From Carposina sasakii (lineage: Eukaryota > Arthropoda > Insecta > Lepidoptera > Carposinidae), in NCBI GenBank assembly GCA_014607495.2, contig CP053152.1, positions 5,828,001 to 5,892,000 of the forward strand: DNA of 64,000 nucleotides, written 5' to 3'. Positions within the stretch are counted from its first letter, which is position 1. Each line of letters starts with the position of its first letter. A program made the translations under genes and the position numbers. This document shows, piece after piece, positions 11,601 through 26,600 of this stretch. A model generated the notes under the pieces. The model was not told the origin of the DNA. It was given only the letters and a program-made list of their open reading frames with translations, and made no database searches.

Positions 11601-14600
11601 TTTCGCATGACTGTATGAATCGGATGACAATGCAATATGATATAGAACTGATCCGATGATGGATCTGGAAGGTGGCCATAGGAACTCCGTAATTAAACGA
11701 CGCAATCCTATCGAGTTTGGGCTCGTTTGTTTGATCAGTTTATTTTATTAACAGATATGTAATAAAAGCTTGTTTTTTTTTTAAAAAAAAAAAGTTTTTT
11801 GAAACTGAAACTTATTTATTTAATTTCATAGATTAGTTAGTTAGCAATGTGAACTTAAAAGTCCATTACTTTAGATGAAAAGAATGAGCGTTTATTTACA
11901 GGTTCCTTTTGTTTTTGTTCTACCTATAGGTACAAGTAACATTTTATAGAATAAAATGTGATGTGGTTGTACATTTAATCTTCATAAATAAAACTCGTTA
12001 ATACCAAGTCTATCTACAGCTCAAAAATTACCCAGCAGACGTCATAAAAAGTAGTAAATAAAAACCATAAAGCAAGATAAGTATGAATCGTGACATCTGA
12101 ATAATTAAGGTTGGTAAGTATTTCGCACAAGCAATTTCTTATCCATCTATCTTACAGAGGAATTATTTATTTTAATTACTTTAATTAAGTACCTACCGGG
12201 CTACCGAGGACAATTGTCGATAAATATATAATAACTAAAATATTTTGACCACATCCGAGTGAAAAGTTGAAAATGATGACATAAAAATAGTTTTGTAGTA
12301 GCTAGAATCTAGATGCAATTAAACGTTTAAAAAGGCAACGTGATGCTCGTTAGGCAGTAAAAAGTTTCCGGTGATTTATTATACAGGATGTAAAAAGACA
12401 ACGATGATTTTTTAATACATCGTATTCTTTGTAAGGTTACGATCATTTTCTTCTATGGAACCAACCCTGGGAAACAACAAAAAAATTGTGAAAAAATATT
12501 GTCATTTTATTGCAAGCAATGTATTCGTTTGATGCGCAAGGTACAAATACACCCACAAAACTAACATAACATTTTGACATGGTATCTTTGAAAAAAATGT
12601 TTGTTAACCGATTTCAGATGGATTTATGTAAAAAAAATAATAATATTAATGTAACTTTGGACCTTCATCATCATCATCAGCCCGGGGCACGCCACAAGAC
12701 TGCTATAGGGGGTATTTGCCCATAGTCACCACGCTAGACAGGCGGGTTGGTGACCGCAGTTTGTATTTTGGACTATGTTGTCAACACGGGAGGCGCTGCT
12801 GCCCACCTCCCGGAAACCCTTAATCGCCTCGTACGATACCCACGGGCAGACATGGGGTGGTACGAATTCTACTCTGCCGGCACCACGCGGACCTACCACC
12901 AACTTTGGACCTTAATGTCTTGGAAACCCATTGTTTCCCAGGGATGCTGATAGAAAAATATGATCGTGATGTTACAAAGAATACTAGGTAGAAAAGAACA
13001 AAGTTTAAAATTTTTACATCCTGTATAGGTACAATGCAAGTGTTTGTCATCATGAGTAGGTATGAGGACTGTAGACTATCGTCACAAAGTAAGTAGTATT
13101 ACCAAGTTATTAGGTACAGAAGAAACGTGTCTGCGGGATCTCCCTTGTGATCATGTAGTGTTGGCTTTTCTTTCTCGGGAACACAGACGTGTCTATATAC
13201 TTATGATCGCTATTAGAAATATATAGGCAGATATAAGACGGGGGACAGGTTAAAATGTGCCCTATGTGCCTCCCAAAAAATATTCTGGATCTGCTTTTGC
13301 CATTAGATACCTACTTACTTATGTCCCTGCATAGATAGCTTAGATATACAGGGTGTAACAAATAGGGTATGTTAAGCGAAAAGCTATGTAAATAGCCCAC
13401 TACAAGGAACCTATCCACAAAATTTCAGACTCGAAATCACATGTTTATTTTTCCAGATAGTATGGAGAATTGCTACACAACTCAGGAATGTTCATACAAT
13501 CTTGAAAAATAAACATGTCATTTCGAGTCTCAAATTTTGGAAATAGGTTTTCTGTAGTTCGCTTAACATACCCTTTCTGTTACACCCTGTAGAGTGATAT
13601 ATTTCAATAAATTAAATATTCAAAACGGAATGGCAAAAACAATGTTACGTAAATAGTTCTACCACAGAAGTTTACGCGAATGCACTTCGGCAGTTCTAGT
13701 CTACCTATGTACTGATAGTGTATTATGTACCTATTGTAATTATACTATTACATATTATAATTGTTTTACAAGCGCTCACCCGAGTGACCCGAATAAGCAT
13801 TTACGTGCGATTGCTTCGAGCAATCAATATTAAGGTCAATGTTGACGTGATAATTAGCTACAAGTAATTGGTTCAAATTAGATTTAAATTTATGATAAAC
13901 GGTAAAAATAATAATAAAGCATGGGACAAATTCTAGCTTGGTCAACAAATAGTCGGTCATGCGTATGTTGGCTCATCAATGATCATAGGCCCGTCAAATG
14001 TTTGAGCTTTTGGAGCTGTGGCAAGTAATCAATTCTGCATAGGTAGATAGTTGTTCTTAGTTTATATTCGTTTTTAGTGAACCGTTTATTTTTAATTGTC
14101 AACTTATGCACTCTTTGTAATTTTCGAAAGAGGTGCGTGTATTTTTGTATTGGCAAGGAAAGTGGAGTCAAAAATGGGATCGCTCCGCTCGCGGTGGACA
14201 ACCCGCATTACAGATGTGATCAGTACGCCCCCGTATAACGTATCTAGTAAAATCAATGCTATAGCAAAAATTTTACAACATTCGCTGATTGCTTATTATT
14301 AGGTAAGAACAATATCAAAGTAATTCGACATTTTCACAAGATAACTATTGTTTCTGTTGCAAGATATAGTAATGAGCCTGACGCTTCGGATCGGATACCT
14401 ATATGTTATCCTGTTGTCATAATTTATTACTAGCGGCCGCCCACTACTATGTCGGCGTGGAAGGGTATTACACCAATGCGAAGCTGGGGCAGGTTCCTAG
14501 TTAAACATATAAACCTTCCTCTTGAATCACTCTATTAAAAAACCGCATCAAAATCTGTTGCGTGGTTTTAAAGATCTAAGCATACATAAGACAGCGAGCA

Positions 14601-17600
14601 GCGACTCTTGTTTTATAACTTGTAGTGATGATAAGTAAATACCTTTCCTCCTCCGCCTTAGCTCTCTGCACGTCCACCTGTTTCTTCATCTGCTTGATCT
14701 GCACTTCGCTCAGCTTCTCCCGCCGCGTGCTGGCAAACAAACTTCACTTATTAGTATAGGCATTTTAGTACTTTAACCATGGGGTATAGGGCCTAACCAT
14801 AGGTAATTAATACTTATTTTAAATGAAGATGTGTGCAATTAAAGTGATTATGAAGTAGTTTTTTAAAGTACCCCAACTACATTTCTCCTTACTCTTTGGC
14901 TAAGTCCTCCTTCTAATATCTATAAAATACTATGAAAATAATTCCATACTCGTTGTTAACCATCATTAAGATATGTGGGGCGCGGGGGACGGAGTGCAAC
15001 CAGGCTCTCGCCGAACACTACCGATCACTCACCATTCGTCAGACACAGTTGGCGGATAGCCATTTTTTACTATTGTAAATCCTAGTTTAAAATAATATAC
15101 AACCTTAAATCTATCAGCGGCCTACTTCATTCCACATTCACAATCAGCTCAACACTCGTACTCGAATATAATTATACTTACTTGAGGTTATGTTGTATTT
15201 CCTCGTAATTGACGTAGTGACCCGCGGGACCCCACGCGCTGTCGATGGCCTGGATCAAACAATTACATTTAATTTATATATAAATAAACATAATACAAAG
15301 CATGCTACGTTACGACCGTTACTTGGTTGGGAAGTTGAAAAACAAGTGGCACACTACAGTGCACCCAGATGTCCATCATCATACTTTTCATTCCTGACTA
15401 ACTGATTGATTGAGTGTCTAACAGACAATACAGAGCCGAAAGTACTGAGTGTATAAAGCTGTGGCATATTATTATCTCTCTAACGAGTGTAGGGAGCACT
15501 AAACAATTCCCACGGAAATGAAAACCAGTAGTATAAAGTTTACGCAGACGAAGTGGCAGGCGTCCGTTATTTATTGAATTCCAACAAAAAAGAAAACAAT
15601 TTTGCGGCAAATGGTGCTCCTATTCGACTGTAATGTTACGTTATAGATTCGAATCAACATCGATAAGGGAGGAAGAACTATCACAGTGTGGAATCGGTAA
15701 TGTATATTACATACATAGATATTCATATAATCACAATCCTTTATCCCTTACGGGGTAGGCAGAGCACCAAGGGCCGATTGAAACCACATGGTGCTACTTG
15801 TGACCAATTTTGAGGGTATAGTTGAGATGTACAAGTTCGGTTAGTAGTGACAGATGGTCAGCGCATCGCCTACAAAACACCAAGACCCTCTTGTCCCTCT
15901 ACTGACTTGTACAGTATGCCCGGAAAGAGAAGCAGCTGTAGTATTATACGTTTTTTTTTTCACTCCCAGTTTGATTTGTGGTTTGATAGAAATTGGACCA
16001 ATATTGTATTAATGGTTTAAATAAACTAGTTTTAATCTATCAAAATGGTCTGAAGCCTTTGTGTTTTAGTGCAAGACTAGAATTTCAATTTATCTTCCCA
16101 TTTATGGAACAACCGTGTGTATACTAGTAAACTGGAAGAAAATGCTATGTAACATTAATTCGCCTTTGCATAATAAAATGTTTACAGTTTTATAGTGTAG
16201 AAAGGAATTTTCATATAAAGGGTGTGTGTTACAGCCAGGCAACAAGTACCTATCATTGTTTTGAGTTAATACGGCAGTGTTATTACTCGCAGGAAATGAA
16301 TTTTTAATTTGATAGTCCGCAATGTTTGCTTTTCGCGATAATTGTATCGGGCGATCCTGTGACTAGCTAATTGGCCTATTGGTTATTGTGTGGTACATTG
16401 CTGTTTTTTGAATCACTTGGGATTGATCTTGAGTAATTTTTTTTATTTTGTCATTGTCTAAGGCCTACTTAAACGAGCTATTTATTTCCTAAAATATGGA
16501 AGAGAAAAGATGAAAATTTTTGGAATTTCCTGCGAAAATCTTCAGTGGTTTTCGCCTCTGAATCATTGTCTGAAGTCGCCATATCAATATTTGCTTGGCT
16601 GTCATTTACACCATGTATGTATGTATTTACCTGAGTTTGTGGTGCAGTTCTAACGGGCGGCGACCGGTAAGGCGGTGCGACCGCGCGTCGATCCGACTTG
16701 CGATCCGTACTGCTTTGTCGAAGATGCGATACGTCCGATCTATCAGAAACATAGGTTTTTTAGAATGCCAACTAGTATAAATGCAAAAGTAATTTATCTG
16801 TTTGCTACCTCCTCTCGCTTTATTTAGTCAACCGTGTGGTAAAGGCAGAGTGGAAAAGCAACACACCATGTCTGCCCGTGTGTATAGTAAGAAGCGACTA
16901 TAGGGGAGACAGCGACTCTCGTGTAGACAATATAGTCCGGAAATCATACTGCGGTTACCGATCCGCCTGCGCGTGTAGGCAGGTCACTATGGGCATAACC
17001 TCATAGGGGATATGATAGTAGCCCTGTGGCAGCGTGGTGACTATGGGCAGAAACCCCCTATGGCAGTAGCTTAGTGTACTGCGTCTTGTGTATATAAGTA
17101 ATGTTTTTAGGATTCAATGTTTGAGCATTTATAAAAAGGGAAGAAAGATTTAGATATGTACCTACTGTTTTCAATTCCTTACGATATTAACTACTTTAAC
17201 CATTGAAAGAACTGGGAATTTAAACTTTGTGCAAAGAGATCAGACAAACAGATCTACTTACCTAGGCTGTTCAGGTTCTTCATGTCTCTCTTGCCTCTCT
17301 TCTATTCTCTTATTCCTCTCTATAGCCTCCCTTGATATCGACTTCTCCGACGACCGGCCCGGTTGTGTTCGTCCATACACTTCCGGTTCCGGTTTTTTGC
17401 TAGATTTACCAATTCTGAAAAATATATGGTGTTGGTATATTGAAGTTTATTTCATAGGTTATTTCTAATTTTCTATTCTTAAAAACTTACTTGAACATGC
17501 CCTGAAACGACTTAAAGATGGATTTCTTCTGCGAGGACTGTTGTGGAGAGCCGCGCACTATCGGGTCCGTGTTATCATCCGTCAGCCAATGTTTTAGTGC

Positions 17601-20600
17601 TGCAAGAAGTCACATCGTTTAGTAATGTTCTAAATCAAATCAAAAGCGATGTGTAATTTTATTGGGATAAGGGCTAGGGGAAATCTGGGATAGACTTGGC
17701 CTTTCAGATACATAACAAAGAATACCAAGAATAAGAATACCAGAGATCAAGATCTTCGATACAATAATTTCGAATTTGTAATCGAGTATTGAAAGTGAAA
17801 TAGTAACCCGAAACATTTAGATTTAAAGATAAAAATGGCGGCGAATATTTATTGCGGGAAAATGAAATAGTACCAAGAATCATGTGTGAAAGGTCTTAAT
17901 ACCCATACTATGTATTGAGCATACTATGTACCTTGAAACGTAAAAACGAAAAAGTCAAACATTTAAATAAATACAAACGTGGATGTGCTCGTGCGTAAAT
18001 AGGTTCGTTTCTAGACGAGGGATTCCTCTTGGCTTGCCACACTGTGGCCGTTTGTAATGACTCGAGGCTGGAAGACTTGCGCATGCCCAACGACGGTCCC
18101 ACTTGTAACGCTGGAAAATTATAATGAATTTAGTATCGACGCGAGTTGTACTGTTGGCTACCAACCAGTGGCAAATTCAACGGATACTGATATATACCTA
18201 TAGAAGATAAATGATGTTGGGAGTTGGAATTCTCCTTTGGGGTCCGTGGCCTTTTGCCGACTTGCCATCCTACCCCTCTACGTACAACAATGAAAATACA
18301 AGTAAAGTGCGAGATACCAAACGCGAATTAATCCCAAAATTAGTAACCTTATCATTTTTTTTTTATATGGCCTCATACATGTGAACCTTATCATTCCTCC
18401 TCGGGTAGAACTATTAGAACCTGACAAATTGACAAAATTACCCCACGGTGAATATAACGAAGTAGGAAAGACCTGCACCCATATGATGAATTTGGTGAGA
18501 GCGAGATGTCTCACTGTTAAACGTCAAATTCACAGGTTTGCAATCCCTTTTTACACACCAAGTAGAAACACTTGCCTTGTCTAGTTATTACTTAGCTCTG
18601 TGGTTTTGACGTTTAACAGTGAGACATCTCGCTCTCACCAAATTTATCATACCGGTGATGGAGCAAATTAAAACGCGAAGCTCAGAATAGAGCGGGATGG
18701 CGAAGATCTGTGGCCCTCTTCCCCAGATAGGAGACATAGGAACATAAGTCAAAAATATAACTATGCCTAAAGCCTTAAAATCAGCATAGTTCGTAGCCAA
18801 CTCACACTGTATGGCCTTGGTCTCCTTGATCTTCTTGTAGGTGCCGGTCTGCTTGGCGTCCATGGCGGCGTGGCGCTTCTCGGACATGGAGCGGCGCCCC
18901 ACCGCATCGCGACTGAAGCCGAGCCCGCTCTCCGAGCCCGACTCGCCCGCGCCGCCGCTCGTGCTGCCTCTGCAAGTGACGGGTAAGCTCAGTGACGTCA
19001 TTACAAAACCTCATTACTACCTAACCGTGTTACCTAATTTGCAGTAGTAAAAGGTAAAGCAACGCGATAGCGAATGTAAAGAGTGTGTGAGTGTGCAGGG
19101 CGCGGGAGGAAGCCTCGCAACCACAACTCTCAACTTTTGTTATCGCATTGCTTCGGCATTGCTATTGCAAATTAGGTAATAGCCCTGCCGAACTCTTGCT
19201 GCCCTGTACCGGTGACAAGTGTCAGTAGATGCTTAAATGCATTATGTGCCACATATGTACATACACAGGGCAAGATACACGGGCCAGTTACTATACAGGA
19301 TGTTTTTTTGTGGCCACCTTTAACGAAGGGTACGTATTCTATACATGAAATAAAGTAAGTTTATGCCAAAAAAAATGCTGGGAAAAAAAATTTTTTTTTT
19401 AGAAAAAAATTTTTAAATTCCTTGATCGTGCGAAATTTATAGTGTCTAGTGTTAGTTTTTTTATAGACAGATATTAATTATTTTTCGTGAAAAAATCCTG
19501 CTACGTGCGTCTATGTGCATTTATGCAGAAAAACGCAGTCTATTTACTCAACTTTGGACCCTAATATTTTGGAAACCAGACATTTCCCAGGTATGCTTCC
19601 ATGGAGAAAAATGATCGTGATGATGAGGAGATTCCGTAGTTTTCGGAAACGTTGACGACCAAAAATCACCCTGTACATATAATATGAGGTACTTTATGAT
19701 TCCGTAATCTAAATTGTGTAGAAATATACTACTTAATGTTTTATTTAAATCAAACAAGAAGTTCTTAAGTTACGGTTTCTTAGTTTTAGTTTAATTCAAA
19801 TTGGTGGTCCACATGTATATTAATATCTGTGCATTATAGAATAACCAAGAAATCTTACCTTGTCGTACTATAATCTTCTTCAATAATAACATTGTGATGC
19901 GCAGGCGGCGATCTCGACATATGAACATGTCCCATATTAGGTCGGTAGTGATGTCCATTCATAGGTGGCCCATCCGTCTGCGTAGCTATGTAGTAACTCT
20001 CATTCCTCAACCCCGTCAGCCTATCTATCACAGGATTCCATCCATCCAGCTTGCTCCACTCAAAGCTATCTCTCTTACTATCGTGCGGTATCGTATCTTT
20101 GTCTCTTTCTAAATAGCCTTTACTATCATCCGATTGGTTGGAAACCCAGCTGGTATTGTTATTGATGGTGACTATTGACGCGTGTTTTTTACTGCCGCGA
20201 TCGTTTTCGAGTTTTTCGTAGTTTTGGTTGTAGTTGTCGACGGGTTTGTTTTCCTTGTCTGCGTTGGAGTTGTATATGACGGTGTTGTAGTGGGACTTGT
20301 TCTCATTAGAGTTGGTAGTGTCGTTACCGTTCGGTGGGGTGTCGTCTTTCCATCTTGCTAAGCTGTCCATACTCTCTGAAAGGATGACGAAGGGTACAAT
20401 AGTAATTAGCTCAGTAGTTCAAAAAAGGCGAAATTGTGGGTATCCAACGCCACACAATAATTTACGCGTCAATGACAAACTTTTCTTATTGTAAGTACTT
20501 CCATACTTAAAAGTTTAGTCGCAAGCATATTTACCTATTGTGCATACATAGATACTCTATCTTTCAGCTTAGATGAAAAGAACAAGACGACATACCTACA

Positions 20601-23600
20601 TGGAGGTATCGCGCTATCCCAGATTCAAGAAGTTGGTGGAAGCGGGTCTTAGGACCAAAACTACATTACGTTGGCGCCCGTGCATTTTCATAAATAAATG
20701 TTTCATTTAAAAACTGTCTATGGTGATAATGACGAATAGAAGATAATAGATAAAGACGACTATCTCACCACTTCTCCTAGCGATGGTAAGCGAGATATTC
20801 CCGTGCACATGCGGCCGGGAGTGCAGTAACGCACGACGCAGTGTCTCCATCGCCTCTGCGTTAGACTGACCGACAAGGGACACGCCATTGACGCTCAGTA
20901 GCTGGTCGTTTTTGTGAAGTCTGTGAAGTTAGGAGCGTGTAAAGAAATCATTTTTGGGGATATGTTAAACTTATGTTAATGATATAAGATAAGTTAGTAA
21001 TACGTTGTAACTAAAATCGCCAGATATTCCATATATTTTTCGTCAAATGTCAATTTTAAATATGTTGTCAACATTGAACGCGGTTTTGTAATAACACTGA
21101 AAATGTCTAAAAACAAATGAGAACTTAATGCTTGCTGTGGCATAATACATCACATCCCAAGATACATTATAGATGTTGTGTGTGGTGTCCTGACGATTTG
21201 TATGGAGATATGTAATGAGATATATCGTGAAATACATATTTATATTGTAACTGTCGTGTGAAACTTAGCACCTAGTAGGTAAGTGATTTGCTAGATTACC
21301 TTCCATCCCTAGAAGCGGCGCCGCCATGCAGAACGGACTTGATGAAGATGCCTAGATCCTGTACATCCTCACAGCCGGCGGTGACCTTCCCCTTGACGCT
21401 GATCCCAAGCCCCGCCTTCTCCGAGTCGTGCACCGGCACGTCCAGCCGCAGGATCAGCCGGTTACGCAGACCTAGTACCTGGGAGATAAGAAGATAATGA
21501 ACAAGGTTTTTCAGTTAAACTAGCAAACGAAATCGTTGAATGCGCCACTAGACGACACGACCACAACACCAAGGCTTTTTTAGAAGCACAAATGTATTAG
21601 ATAGCAGGGCTCGTTTTTCGATTAGACGACACGACCACGATTCAGCCCACCATATTAGATGACGAAATGTGGTCGTGTCCTTGTCGTGTCGTCTAGTGGA
21701 AAAACGCCCAATACCTATAATAAAATGAGTTTTATATATAAGTGTCAAAAATTTAGTACCTATGCTTACTTCATTTATACCTAAGTAAAAGTTTTATCGA
21801 TCATACATTATTTATTAATCATTTCAAGAATTAAATATAATAATACTTACCTATTTATTTAATCAATTTAATATACTTAATTATAATTTAAATATGATGG
21901 AAAAAAACGTTGCCAATATGTAAAAATAAAAAAGTTTAAAAGAGATGGTCAAATTCGTCATCCGAGTTAAATGACTCGGTAGCTCAGTTGGTTAGAGCAC
22001 AGCACGGTATGCGAGAGGTCGTGAGTTCAAGTTTCACTCGGGTGATTTTTTTTTCATTTCTTAATGTTATTTGTTGTTATTTGTAATTGAAATCTACTAT
22101 AACCATTTTATTTTACTGTCACATAGCTAACCTATGGATCTTTGTTATCCGAAATAAAGAATTTGAATTGAATTAGCTTCCCAGATCTGTATAAATTATA
22201 TAATTTTTTATTTTGTATTAGGAAAGACGAAAAAAAATTTCTTAAGATGACGCGACGCGGACAAATTTTGTGAGTCAGTAAAATATAAATACTTACAGAA
22301 TGCGAAGATGTATTCAATGCGTCCTGTAGCGCTTCAACCGAATGGTCCTTATTAATGAGATCGTCTTTAGAAGAGCTCTTCGGAATCCTCCCCTTGAATG
22401 AACTGTTGTTAGGATGATGGTTGTTGTTTATGGCATTCACTATGGACGACACTCGGCCGTTTTCTGTTGGCTCCTGTTTTATACTGTTGGGCGAGCCTAT
22501 TGCCTTTTCACTGTATTTTGTCGGACTTTGCTGTGGATCTACCCTCTGAAATAGAAAATGTTGGTACATATTCAGATTTCTTACAGAAATACAATGGGAT
22601 CTAATTAACATCTAGGACAACTTTAAGTTCAAAGCCTCTTAGTCTAAATTATAATAATCATACAAGCAAATTTTAGTGTTTAATTAAATTGAAGTAAATA
22701 ACGGCGTATGTTTGAAGTAAGTAGGTACAATTAAAGTAAATGTTTTGTTTGTTGTTTAATTAAAAGTAGGCAGGTACCTGTTACTATTTAACTCACATGC
22801 TACAGCAATAGAATAAAATAAACAAAGAACCATTATGTATTTAATAGGTCTATTAATAAGCAATTAAGGTATACCTGTGTCCGACTGATATTTCTCTCTA
22901 TAACGATGTCCACAGTGGAGTCAGTGGGAGTATTCCGAAGTAGGCTGACGACTTGTTGCTGTGTCAGACCTGACACTGAGATATTGTTGACGGAGACCAG
23001 CCGGTCGCCTGCGCGGAGACGACCGTCCGTCACCGCGGCTCCCTGAGAAATGACAGGGAATTTGCGAAAATGAGGGTAGTTAAAATTTTTCAATCCAATG
23101 ACAATAATGCAAGTACATCGTGAAAGTAAACGTCATAACCCTCCTACTGGCGCAGTCGGGTAATAAATAAATCTTTTTCGTTTGTTTTTAAGCTTTTCTT
23201 GGGTTGTCTCTAACAAGCAAGATCTGCCGAAGAGCCATGAAAGTACATAACATAGAGACCTACTTTCCTTGAAGCAACTCAGGGTGCTTTTTAGCCCCAG
23301 CCAAAGTATGGATGTAACATCATTTTACTTGCTACCCAAGGGTATTTTTAATACACTACACAAATATCCCTGAACGACAATTTTGTGCTAATAAACAAGA
23401 CCGAATACAAACCTTAGGTAAAATATTCTTGATGTAAATAGGGCAGTGTCCCCCAGTGGGGTTGTCCCTGGTGGTGATGGTGAAGCCCAGCCCCTTCTCG
23501 CCCTTGACTAAGGTCACGTTAACGGTGGTGGTCGCTCCACTCACATGCTTACTGCTCGGACTGACCGGCACTTCTAGACCTGATATTGCACGCTCGCTGT

Positions 23601-26600
23601 TGCCTGTAGCAAAAGTAGGACATTTTAAAACGATTTATCCGTGAAATACAACTTTCTATGGTTGATGGATAATCCTAAAATTTCTATAATAGGCCGCCAA
23701 TAGCTGTAAACATTTACAAGATCTCACTGGCATGGACAGTGTTACCATATCCTAAATCAAAAATATGTGTTTAGGATGAAATTAATAATACTTCGTGAAA
23801 TTAATAATAAAAATGCGAAGTTCTGATGTACCTAGTTTTCTAGCAAAGAAAGTAAATATTAACCTTCCGGTAAGAGATCAAGCGGCCTCTCCTGAGAATG
23901 CACGCCATTGCTGACTCCCGACACCCATCGTAGCATGTCTTCTACTCTGTTAATTAATAAGTGTTACTGTTAGTAAATTTTGCAATCTCATCATGACTAT
24001 AAGTCTGCTGTTGTGTTGGTTTTAGCAACTATCTGAGATATCAACGGCCAGAATGGCGATAAAAATGAAAAGGAAATAAAATCTTCTGCTCGCTCGTTTG
24101 AAGAACTGGTGTATTGCATTAGTTAGGCCATGTTGACACGGAAAGAAAAACTACGCAAAAGGACTTAGAATATCCGATATCTTTACCAGAACCTACCTAT
24201 GGTTTTGGTGGTTATTGATAGGTTGGTCCTGCCCCAGCGGTTCTCTCCTCGCGTCCCGCGGCAAACTCTTTGTACCGAAACTCTGTACTCGTTCTGCTGC
24301 ATCCAACCATACCCCACTGCTGAAAATAGAAGATATTCGGAATTACAAATACTAGTCGTCGCCATGGCGAAACTAAACTAGGTTAGTAAGTTACATAATT
24401 AATACAACGAAGTTTGCAGTAGTATAAGTGAACAACTAAGTAATGCATACCCAGGACCCGAGAACTGCATGGACAGCCGATTAGTCTGCCTCGCGAAGTG
24501 TCCACTTTGTGGAGGCTCCGGCCGCGGTTCCACCATCGGATGCACGTGCGGGAGGGAGCGGTTGTCTTCCCGACCCACCACCGCTGCTGACCAGCGCTTG
24601 GTTTCATTGGTCACCTGAAGGATTGTGGGGTAAGGATAAATTATTAGATGCAGTAATAGAATAGAATAGAATAGATTTTTATTTGAAAATTACACATACA
24701 CGAACAGAAGTAACATAGAAAAGGACAATAGAAATAGGGTAGAAATACAGATCAAAAGAAGTAAGTAGACAGGTAGAAGTAACATGAAACAAAGAACAGT
24801 AAGTAGAACTGTGTGCCCTATTTGGAGCCCGTCAGTCCCGTGTACGTGCAACCGCCAAACGGGTCCCTTTTCAGCTGGATGCTGCTAAGACAAGATAGGC
24901 GTGCCTACCTTGCAAGCAGCGCTGGTTTTCAAAAGGGACCCGTAATCAGGGAATCGCTTTGTACCCTAATCTGGTAGGTTAAGCTTTGAAAGGATCTTAG
25001 GAACGTATAGTATAGACTGAGGTAGCTAATTAAGCTATCCACGGAATAACTCGTTAAATGGTTTTGTGCCGCCCAAATACGGAAATTTTGCAGCGGCTGA
25101 TGTAGAATTTTATTGAGTCATACATACCCAAGATTATCCTTTAAAGCTTTCAACTGTGCGTAATCGGATTTTAAAGCGGACAAGAAGGGTAAGTCTGTAC
25201 GTAACTATGCCATTAACTTTAATTCTGATATTACGTTTAACACATATTACCGATATGATTATACTACTGAAAAACACATACCGTACAGGTGATACAAAAC
25301 ATAAATAGTTCCCATAGTACATCCACCCATCCGTACCATCCAGTGATGTAGGAACTAAACAGGAATGACTTCTTAGGTAAACGGTTGATACGGGTTGGAT
25401 TGGCGCGTGTCTGTCTACCATGGAAGATACATACATATAATCACGTCTTTATCCCTTATGGTGTAGACAGAGCACCTAAGGGCCGATATAACCACATGGT
25501 GCAACTTATTATCAATTTTGAGGGTATAGTAGAGATGTACAAGTTCGGTAATCATGGAAGATGATAAGACAAATGTAACTTATGTAACATCGTGGATGCT
25601 ATCAATAGCGACTGGAATTTATCACGTGACTTGACGAACGCGCGCGAAATTGGGAGACCTCGATCGAGTCAATCGAGAAATAATTGTACTTTGTCTTAGG
25701 CCCCATGTAGTGCGAAGAATTGTAATAAGGCATAAATGACAGAACACAATATCCAAAGGTCTTACAGGTCTCTGTGGCGGCAGCGAGTCCTGATGCAGCG
25801 TGGGTTCGCTCCCGCGCCGCACCTGCAGGCCGCTGGAGCCGTCCTCCAGGTCCGCGGCACCGACCTCCACGCAGGAGTCGGTGGGAGGCACCCGCATACT
25901 GCCGCCCACGCCGCCTCCACCCTGGAATTATTGGAAGATCAGTGTTGTCATTCCTCCCGTGTCCTTAGGAGCAAGTAATGTAGTACAAGGCAATTGCTCG
26001 CTCTACGCTCTGTATGTTCCTGCCTCGATCGAGGCAAGCGTTCGTGCTGCCTCGAGAGGCTGCTCGTTCTATGTGGACCCGCCTGAATATGCCAGCCAAG
26101 TGACATATAGTAGGTATAGGTATATGTAGGTATAGTTTACGACTAACCAAACTCATTAATATTAGACGTTACATAAGTACATTATTGTCACGCCTATTAT
26201 CCCCAAAGAGGCTGGGCAAGTGTATTAGACGTTAAATATGTTAATCTTCTATTTGATGCCCCTTGGTGCAACGCTATGTAAAGTAAGTGGCACATTGTTG
26301 CATCAAACCGACATGTACTTACTATGGTTTCCAAAATTTAAGCAAATCCTTATTTTGGTTAAGTACAAAATTCTGATTAACGTACCTACGTAGGGCGCGC
26401 TAACTGGCTTAAATCTAAAAGTATTAGCAGGTGTAGGTACCTATATGTATGCCCATACTATAATCTTGTTAGCCTAGTTGCAGCCTGTTATCTCCTAATA
26501 CCTACCACGAAACTGCTTTATAATAGGTACCTAGGTAACTAACTACTAGTAACTACCACTATGTAGGTAAAACTATTACGTACGAACATAATTCGAAATC

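Larger units (their letters stand above)
24615..25765. other. Intron with microsatellite, hairpin and retroposon piece
   Basis: Holds a GAATA microsatellite (about 24655-24680), a hairpin with ACGGGTCCCTTTT arms (24859-24943) and a truncated family C retroposon (25430-25553). No coding sequence was recognised. Confidence 0.55.

Noticed and set aside
24183..24365. Alternative frame reading YGWMQQNEYRVSVQ as the coding frame
   Set aside because: The other frame (VWLDAAERVQ...KSLPRD...EPLGQ) matches Bazooka and fits splice phases on both sides.
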